Below the pieces are notes generated by a model. That model saw nothing but the letters and a program-made list of their open reading frames with translations, did not search any database and had not been told where the DNA came from. From Neostapfia colusana (lineage: Eukaryota; Streptophyta; Magnoliopsida; Poales; Poaceae), in contig JASWHV010000012.1 in NCBI GenBank assembly GCA_030760725.1, positions 47,337,652 through 47,401,651 of the forward strand: 64,000 bases of DNA, written 5' to 3'. Shown piece by piece: positions 56,731 to 64,000 of the stretch; position 1 is the first letter of the stretch; each line of letters begins with the position of its first letter. Position numbers and translations under genes: made by a program.

Positions 56731-58514
56731 TAGCTCCCATACTAGTTTCTTGTAAAGTTGTTCAACTCCTCTTGCATGGCCATCACCCAGTCCGGATCTT
56801 TGAGTACATCTTCCACTCTAAATGGTTCTAAGGACGACACAAAAGAGTAATGTGCATAAAAGTTAGCTATTCAAGAACGTGTTGTTACCACTTTTGTGAT
56901 ATCTCCAAAGATGTTGTCAACGGGGTGATTCCGTTGAATATTTTGATGAACCCTTGGGTGAGGCACTTGACTTCTTGAGTGGTCTTCTTCTTCTTCTTCT
57001 CCCCCTTGATCAACATCATGGTTTCGATTTTCTCCTTCTTGAAATTGACCGTCTTGATCTTGGGGTTCTTGAGTTTGATCTTGAATGAGAGGTGTCGATT
57101 GTGATGATCTTGTAGCATCTTGTCCTACATTTTCTTGAGAACGGACTCCTCCAAGCCCCATTCTTCTTAGTGCTTCACATTGTGCTTCTTCTTCATCTAG
57201 CACACATTGATCAACTTGCTCCACTTGGGAGCCATTAGTTTCATCAAACACAACGTCACGTGCAATTTCAACACAACCGGAGGTCTTGTTGAAAACACGA
57301 TAGGCGTAGGTGTTTGAGTCATAACCACGTAGGAAACCTTCATCGGATTTCGAAGTCCTAGGCTTCTTGTTGAGAATGTAGCATTTACTTCCAAAAACTC
57401 AAAAGTAAGAGATGTTGGGTTTGTTACCGGTTAGGAGCTCATATGGAGTTTTCTTCAAAAGTCGATGGAGTTAGAGGCGGTTTGTAGCATGACAAGCGGT
57501 GTTGATCGCCTCCGCCCAAAATCGATCCGAGGTCTTGTATTCATCGAGCATGGTTCTTTCCATCTCTTTGAGTGTTCGGTTATTCCTTTCAGCCACCCCA
57601 TTTTGTTCGGGAGAATAGGGGGCCGAAAACTCATGCTTGATGCCCTCTTCATCCAAATATTCTTATACTTGAGTGTTCTTGAATTCGGAGCCGTTGTCGC
57701 TCCTTATCTTCTTGATTTTTGAGGAAAACTCGTTTTGAGCTCTCCTCAAGAACTTCTTGAGGACACCTTGAGTTTCTCATTTATCATGCAAGAAAAACAC
57801 CCAAGTGCAACGAGAATAGTCATCAACAATTACTAGACCATATTTGTTACCGCCAATGCTTATGTAGGTGACAAGGCCGAAGAGGTCCATGTGGAGCATC
57901 TCCAATGGTCTTGTTGTCGTCATCACATTCTTGGCGGGATGAGCTGCTCCTATTTATTTTCATGCTTGACACGCGCTACATGGTCTATCTTTTTCAAAGA
58001 CAACATCTTTTAGTCCATTGATGTGATCCCCCTTTAGAAGTTTTTGTAAGTTCCTCATTCCAACATAGGCTAGTCTTCTATGCCACAACCATTCCATGTT
58101 GGTTTTTGCTATTAAACATGTGTCAAGTTGAGCTTTATATGTGGAAAAGTCCACTAAGTAAAGCTTTCTCTTTGGCACACCCTTAAAGGCAATTGAGTTG
58201 TCACTTCTTCTAGAGACGGTCACACCCTCGTTAGTAAACAAGCAATAATAACCTTTCTCACATAGTTGAGATGTGGACAATATGTTATAATCTAGTGATT
58301 CAACATGTAGAACATGTAAAATAAAGTGTTGAGAAGAGATTGCAATTTTACCAATATCGAGTACCCTTCCTTGGCTGTTGTCACCGAAGTAGATGCCTTC
58401 ACTTAGATCATCATTTTCTTCATACTCGACAAACATTTTTCTCTCTCCGGTCATATGGTTAGTGCACCCACTATCTAGCATCCATTTAGTGCCACCGGAG
58501 GAGTATGGCTCCAA
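56731..58514 (-). pseudogene. SIRE protease C-terminal part, pre-integrase and integrase
   Basis: MLDSGCTNHMTGE near 58480 holds the D-S-G protease site. It is followed by VESLDYNILSTSQLCEKGY and the pre-integrase finger (WLWHRRLAYVG, then CSACQ). The integrase core is broken by stops between 57660 and 57960 but shows DNGSEFK-type wording and FSAPYSPEQNGVAERNNRT at about 57570-57640. After this are YDSNTYAYRVFN and an acidic, Gln-rich spacer (56871-57251) leading to RT. Confidence 0.88.
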
Positions 58515-58783
58515 AACAATTTAAACTTTGGTCTTAGTTACCCAAACTTAGTTGGGTCCTTTGAGGTTAGTTACAAGGCATTTGGGCACCCACACACAAG
58601 TTTTTGGACTCTTCTGGGGTGGCCCAACATATTTTGTATAAACTCTACCATACTTGCTTTTCATAAGAACATAAGATGCATCAAAATTATGAAATACTAT
58701 AGATTTTACATTTTTGGTAATTTAATGTGAGGTAGATGCAAGGTTGTCACTCTTGTCTTGACTTGAGTTTTCTTTGACAAAGG
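58515..58783 (-). other. Linker between the coiled-coil segment and protease of SIRE
   Basis: Decayed coding sequence in several frames. It contains CVWVPKC and YVGPPQKSPKTC-like stretches on the minus strand, which belong to the same polyprotein. Confidence 0.5.
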
Positions 58784-59464
58784 CTATGCATTTGCTATTG
58801 TTTTTAAGGATTCTAGCGTTTTGCTTTCCTCCCCTAGTATAACCAAGTCTATGTTTGATGGAGATCTTGTGATTGAGTATGCACTACGTGCATATTTGAT
58901 CTTCTCCTTATCAAAGATCCCACTCTTGTGTGTATTCTTGCTTTGTGCCTCTTTGAGCTCATTTTTTAAGTTTAAAACAATGCTAGTACATTTGCAAGTT
59001 TTAGTGTTGGATTCTATACTCATTGAGAGAGAGTTTTTGGAGGATGAATTAGTTAGGACACTTGACTTAAGTGAGTTAAGTTGTGCTTCAAGATTCTTGT
59101 GAGTTTTGGTTAAACTCACAAGTTCATCTTGAAGTACTACATTCTTACTCCTAAGCTCAACACAAGTTTCCTTGCTCATGGCAAGTTCGCTTTCAAGTCC
59201 TCTACTCTTCTCTTTCTCAAGTTCAAGGAGCTTCTCAATCTCAAGTTTTCTTTCCTTTTCAAGGATAAGCAATTCTTTTTGTTGATTGAGAAACTCTTCT
59301 TGTTCAAATATTTTGTTCGATAACATTTTCATTTTAGCTATAGACTTTTTGTTTAATCCTTTAAACATGAATTCGTTTTCACTACTACTATCAAAGTCAC
59401 TATCATCTACAATATGAAACTTGGAAGGTTTAGAAATTACCTTGCGCTTTCCTTCCTTTGCCAT
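58784..59464 (-). pseudogene. SIRE gag-pol coiled-coil segment
   Basis: 226 codons open, from MAKEGKRKVISKPSKFHIV. Residues 50-150 are a long Lys/Glu/Leu coiled coil (EQEEFLNQQKELLILEKER, LELEKEKSRGLESELAM). This segment between the CCHC part and protease is characteristic of SIRE/Maximus polyproteins. The break from gag is a stop near 59480-59530, so it probably belonged to one long frame. Confidence 0.75.
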
Positions 59465-59530
59465 GAGGCATGTGTGGCTTGGGCTCTTCTAATCACCCTT
59501 GTTTGGCAAGAGTGATTTCTTCATGGTTGG

Positions 59531-60904
59531 CTACTTGATGGCGACGGTTGCCACCTTTTCTTCATATTCAGAGGAGGATTCTTCGTTTGAGTCCCATTCT
59601 TCTCCAATGTGAGCTTGTCCATAAGCCTTCTTGTTTGTGAAGATCTTCTTGTCTTGAGGCTTCCCATCCTTCTCCTTTCTCTTGTCATCTTCCTTGCTAT
59701 GGGGGCAGTTCACAATGAAATGCCCATGTTCGCCACAGTTGTAGCAAGTCTTCTTTGTTCTTGACTTGCCCTTGTCTTTGCTCTTATTCTCATAGTGATG
59801 ACTTCTCCTTCTCCTCATCAACCTTTTGAATCTTTTGATGAAGAATACCATTTCTTCATCATCCATGTCCGTGCTCTCATCATCACTTTCTTCATCTTCA
59901 CTTGTGAGTTGTGTTTCTTTTGCCTTGGACTTGGATGTGGCCTTGAGAGCAATGCCCTTCTTCTTGGATGAAGTGATCTTTGCTAGGTCATTGACGTGTT
60001 GGGCTTCCTTCTCCATCATCTCGTGGTTAATGATCTTCCCTAGCACTTCATACGGAGTCATCAAGTGAAAGTTTGGACTTTCTCGGATTAAGGTGCATAG
60101 GGTCACATTGTGAGGCATAAAAGCTCTTATCATTCTCTTGACCATCTCATGGTCATTCCATTTCTTGCATCCGTACGCTCGACTCTTGTTGATGACAGTT
60201 TTGAGTCGGTTGTACATTTCTTGAGGTGTTTCGCCTTCTTCCATGGCGAACCTTCCAAGCTCTCCTTCTATCATCTCAATCTTGGCTTCCCTCACGGATC
60301 GGTTTCCTTCATGTGCACTTGAGGGTGTCCCAAATATCTTTCGCGAGCTCCAACCCATCTACCTTGTTGAATTCTTCAATGCTCAGAGATCAGTTGAGCA
60401 CGACCACCGCTTGTGCATTGCGATTGATTTGTTGTTCTTGTTCTTGGGTGAGTTCATCCTCGTCTTCGGGGATATCTATACCTGTACACACCACATTCTA
60501 AAGACTTGGGTTCAAGGAAATTAGATGCAACTTCATGTTGTGTTTTCACATTGTGTAGTTAGTTCCATCAAAGTGAGGTGGTTTGCCTGGAGGGATTGAT
60601 AAATAACTAGAGTAAGAATTTAGACGTTCATAATTAAAAGGATATCGCGAGTAGTCTTGTTGACTACTCTTGAGCTTCTTCTCCAACTTCTCCTTCTTTT
60701 TCTTCTTAGCTTCCTCCTTCTTCTTTTTGAGGAGTGCCATGAGACGAAGAATTTCTTCATCTTCTTCTGAGATTGAAACATCTTGTGGAGGAGTAATTGC
60801 TGGAGGCGGGTTAGAATCTTGTTCTTCAAAGTTGCTCGTACTTGCTCCTTTTCCCTTGATGAGATAAATTTGGCTACCGTCCTTGTTCCCCTTCTCCTCT
60901 CCAA
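59531..60904 (-). pseudogene. SIRE gag
   Basis: The N-terminal part near 60546-60904 has a Lys-rich helix and PPGKPPHFDGTNYTM. Frame is then lost through at least three stops (two of them Trp to stop) and a shift near 60350. From 60358 to 59531 it is open: MIEGELGRFAMEEGETPQEM, YGCKKWNDHEMVKRMIRAF, then a Ser/Glu acidic stretch and one CCHC knuckle (CYNCGEHGHFIVNC, near 59700-59745). Gag forms the particle and binds RNA. Confidence 0.9.
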
Positions 60905-60929
60905 GCGGTTAAGCTTTTGTGGAGAGTTA

Positions 60930-60943
60930 GCCTATGATACCAA
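60930..60943 (-). other. Primer-binding site of SIRE
   Basis: The minus strand reads TTGGTATCATAGG directly beside the 5' LTR, a one-base variant of the initiator-Met tRNA site TGGTATCAGAGG/C. Confidence 0.85.
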
Positions 60944-60944
60944 T

Positions 60945-62664
60945 TGAAAGTTGCCTAGAGGGGGGTGAATAGGCTAATAAAATCTGAAACTATTGCAAAC
61001 AGCGGATTAAACTTGAAGAAGGCGGGACTAGTCCGGTCTAGGTATAAAATTGCGTTTTAGGTTTTCCTTTTAAGTTCGTTTAAGCGTAAGATGTATAGTA
61101 GTCAAACAATCTCACTAATAAGTTGTGAATGATTAAATTGCAGGTCAGCGGAACAATTCACAAGTGTTAACAAGACGAAAGCTTAATAAGTAATTCTAGT
61201 GAGCAAGCGAGAAGGTAAATGAATCAAGAGACACGATTTATCCCGATGTTCTATTCCACACAGGAATCTACGTCCTCGTTGAGGAGTCCATAAAGGACCG
61301 GGTCTTTTCCAACCCTTCCCTCACCGAGCGATCACCAAGATCAAGCCCGGACTCTTTCACTATTAATCAAATGTGAATACAATGATCTTATGGGCTACTC
61401 ACAATTTGAGGCTCCCTTCAACAACCTAGCAGTTTTAGGAATAAAAATATAACAATCAAGAACTCAAATTAACAATCAGAGTGCAAGAGAGTCAAACCGA
61501 GAGCTCAAACGTCGATCACCACGTCTTTCCTCTGACAAAACCACAAACTCCTAAAGATCCAATCTTAGGGGTCAAGAGGGTGAGGAAAGAGGCTTAGAAG
61601 AGCTCTAGGAATGAGTTATCAGTGCTAGGGTTATTCTTTTTCCAATTCTTAGCCGGGGGGGGGGGGGTCTCCTTTTATAGAAATCCCGGCATCTAGCCGT
61701 TACCAACTAAAGTCCGGACTAGTCTGGTCCCAACCCTAGACTAGTCCGTTCTCGAGGGATCACTCACGTCACAAGGCTACCAACTAAAGTCTAGTGACCG
61801 TTGGACTCAAACGGTCATAAAAGCCCGGACTAGTCTGGCCAAGAGCGGACTAGTCCGATCTTATTCAGGAACCTTTGTTCCGTATGAGAACGGACTAGTC
61901 TGATAAGGGCAGACTAGTCCGGCCCCATGGGCGGACTAGTCCTGTCTTACCAGACTTAGTCTAAAAACTCTCTAGTCTAGGGTTGCGGACTAGTCCGAGC
62001 CAACTTCGGACTAGTCCGAGCTTACACAGGAACCTTTGTTCCGTCCTAAATCGGACTAGTCTGAAGGGACCGGACTAGTCCGGCCTATGGAGCGGACTAG
62101 TCCGATGTCACTAGACTTCTTCTCCGGACCTAAACGGCTTAGTCCGCTTAGCAGACTAATCCGGCCACACGGGCGGACTAGTCCGGCCCTTTGAGACTTA
62201 GTCTCATAACGGCTCAGACTCACTCGACAACGGACTAGTCTGGCCTAGAACGGACAAGTCCGAACTCACTTAGAGACTCCTTGTCCGGTCTAAAACGGAG
62301 TAGTCCGGGTTGGAATGGACTAGTTTGGCCCGTAGTCCGGACAAGTCCGGTCTTCCTTTTTCAGCCATACCTATGACTACTTCCTCTCACGATTCTAACT
62401 TTCTAACTTTAGTTTGAGCTCTCTAATGATTCTCAAGCACTCTAAAAGAGAGGGTCCTGTATACAACTAGACAATGTGAAACTCAATAGAAAAATTCTAT
62501 TTTCTACTCTTTCAAGTCTTCTTCTTTTCCTTTTTGCTTCTTGAGAGACTCCACATGCATTCCTTTGATAAGCACATGTGCTCATACTTAGTAAAATTTA
62601 TTATTATCTTAATTATCATCATCAATCATACAAAACGCACGGGGATTATCTAGATGCACTTTCA
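60945..62664 (-). repeat. 5' LTR of the SIRE/Maximus element
   Basis: 1,720 bp, collinear with 17873-19595. It contains the palindrome array at 61705-62350 and a G-tract near 61654-61666. Its outer end GCACTTTCA is followed by TSD gctgt. Confidence 0.93.
61705..62350. repeat. CGGACTAGTCCG palindrome array in the 5' LTR
   Basis: Counterpart of 18640-19275, with substitutions that alter individual copies. Confidence 0.9.
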
Positions 62665-64000
62665 GCTGTTCAACGTCAACACCCTGCTGCTAGTGCCACC
62701 TCCTCTTCAACATCTTCGGCACTACCAAAGCCAGCCAGGTGCACTCCTTCCAGGAGCATGTCATCGACACCAACACACATGTCAAGGTCCAAAGGATCCT
62801 CATCAACAACCACTTCTGGTCTTTATTTGATCAAAGCTCATCACCACCACAACAGAGGAGAAGACTACACAAACAAGACCCTGTAACACACAGAATGATC
62901 ACTAGACTCAAGGCTGGCATTGTATGTCCCAACCCATAATATGCGATGACTGCTACCAGCTCCTCAAGTAACCATTCTGATCTCTCACTAATCCCCAAGT
63001 CAGTACGCTCTGCTCTCAAGGACTCCAATTGGTTACGTGCAATGCAACAAGAATTTTATGCTTTGCAAGCTAACAAGACATGGACTCTAGTCCCCAAGCC
63101 AGCTCATGCAAACATAGTAACAGGCAAATGAGTATTTAAACATAAGTTCAGACCAGATGGCATGTTAGACAGATATAAAGCAAGATGGGTTGTCAGGGGC
63201 TTTCATCAGCGTGCAGGAGTAGATTATGGTGAAACTTTTGCACCAGTCATCAAACAGGTGACAATCCGAACTGTTCTTACCATTGCCATCAGCAAACAGT
63301 GGTCTGTCAACCAACTTGACGTCTCTAGTGCATTCCTTCATGGCCATCTTCAAGAGCAGGTTCACTGTAATCAACCAACAGGCTTCATTGACTCTGATAT
63401 GCCTGAGGCGGTCTGTCTACTCAACAAATCACTCTATGGACTGAAACAAGCACCCTAAGCTTGGTTTCACAGGTCTTCTGAATTTGCTATAAAAATTGGC
63501 CTACATCAAGCTCGATCAGACTCCTCTTTATTCATCTACCGCCACCGTCAGGACACTGCCTATCTTTTACTCTATGTCAATGATATAATTTTGACTGCAT
63601 CTTCTGATCGACTACTCTGCACAATTACAAAGCATCTTCAAACTGAATTTGGTATCAAATATTTGGGTCCCCTTAAATATTTTCTGGGAGTTGATATTCG
63701 GCGATCACCTTCTGGTTTCTTTTATCTCAAGCTACATATGCAGAAGAACTTCTACAACATGCAGGGATGAGCAACTGCAAATCTGTCTCAACTCCAGTTG
63801 ATACAAAGGAAAAGCTTCCAACAACCAGTGGCACTAGCATTCACAATGCCTCTGAGTATAGCAGGTGCTTTACAATATGTTACTGTCACTTGACTCGATA
63901 TATCTTATCAAGCTTGTCTCCATATGCACCATCCTCATGATTGTCATCTTGCTCTGCTCAAGAGGATCCTGCGATATATCAGAGGGACCACATCACATGG
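62665..64000 (+). mobile_element. Host Ty1/copia element, right part, running out of the window
   Basis: Continuation of 15100-17872 after the SIRE insertion, beginning with TSD gctgt. The first 280 bases are the Ser/Thr/Pro-rich linker between integrase and RT. The 3' LTR lies beyond the window. Confidence 0.85.
62946..64000 (+). pseudogene. copia reverse transcriptase, host element
   Basis: WLRAMQQEFYALQANKTWTL is followed by a TGA in place of Trp at about 63130. Next come YKARWVVRGFHQRAGVDYGE, TFAPVIKQVTIRTVLTIAI, NQLDVSSAFLHGHLQEQV, LLNKSLYGLKQAP, then a TAA, and LLYVNDIILTAS where the catalytic motif should be Y-V-D-D. The first Asp of that pair is Asn here, which would inactivate the enzyme. 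After GPLKYFLGVDI the frame shifts near 63730. RNase H starts are readable near 63850-64000 in broken form. Confidence 0.9.

Larger units (their letters stand above)
17873..62664 (-). mobile_element. SIRE/Maximus-type Ty1/copia element enclosing the nest (44.8 kb)
   Basis: Both LTRs begin TGAAAGTTGCCTAGAGG and end GCACTTTCA, flanked by the TSD gctgt. Orientation is minus: the PBS (60930-60943) adjoins the right LTR and the polypurine tract (19596-19612) adjoins the left. Inside are gag (59531-60904), a coiled-coil segment (58784-59464), protease/integrase, RT and RNase H (55297-58514), and an additional ORF downstream of pol. That ORF is split at 20802/53380 by a block of younger elements. 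Without that block the element would be about 12.2 kb, normal for this lineage. The LTR start and the extra ORF fix the lineage. Confidence 0.93.

Overview
This is plant nuclear DNA built almost entirely from transposable elements. It contains Ty1/copia and Ty3/gypsy LTR retrotransposons, a Mutator-like DNA transposon (MULE) and a Cassandra-type TRIM whose LTRs carry 5S-rRNA-like sequence. I see no ordinary host gene, no tRNA gene and no prokaryotic gene. The element mix (SIRE/Maximus copia with a third ORF, Tekay-like chromoviruses with about 4-kb LTRs, GC-rich LTRs) suggests a large monocot, probably grass, genome. That last step is inference.

Layout. (1) 1-4528 is the wreck of a Ty1/copia element on the minus strand, with recognisable reverse transcriptase at 1-250. 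It is split by a solo LTR (1652-2748, TSD gctcc) and followed by AT-rich DNA with an array of hairpins that share one loop motif. (2) 4538-14017 is a 9.48-kb MULE with long TIRs and a perfect 9-bp TSD (aagatctga). All its genes lie on the minus strand: a decayed transposase, an eight-exon plant-mobile-domain (PMD) gene, and two small genes for zinc-finger proteins resembling the GRF type. Short GTGGACGAC-type motifs are arrayed in the TIRs and upstream of both zinc-finger genes. (3) 14027 to about 15100 is unclassified. (4) From about 15100 to 17872, continuing at 62665-64000, is a degenerate plus-strand Ty1/copia element cut in two by everything between.

The block 17873-62664 is a nest. Level 1 is a SIRE/Maximus copia element on the minus strand (LTRs 17873-19595 and 60945-62664, TSD gctgt) with gag, pol and an additional 3' ORF. 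Level 2 lies inside that third ORF: gypsy element A (20803-52627) together with a Cassandra TRIM (52635-53379). The outer ends of this pair share one TSD, acatg. Level 3 is gypsy element C inside the gag of A (outer limits 29100-45588, TSD ccagg). Level 4 is a 6-kb duplication that joins a solo-like LTR of C, the gag start and accessory ORF of A, and a 35-bp stub of LTR C, with CACTT microhomology at the join.

None of the elements looks autonomous as it stands. They carry nonsense codons, mostly explicable as C-to-T changes on one strand or the other, frameshifts, and in element A a deletion in RNase H. The most interesting feature is the MULE: a multigene transposon whose short motif is repeated at its ends and at two internal presumed promoters. 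That arrangement resembles the known VANDAL/VANC anti-silencing systems of Arabidopsis, but the cargo proteins and the motif are different.
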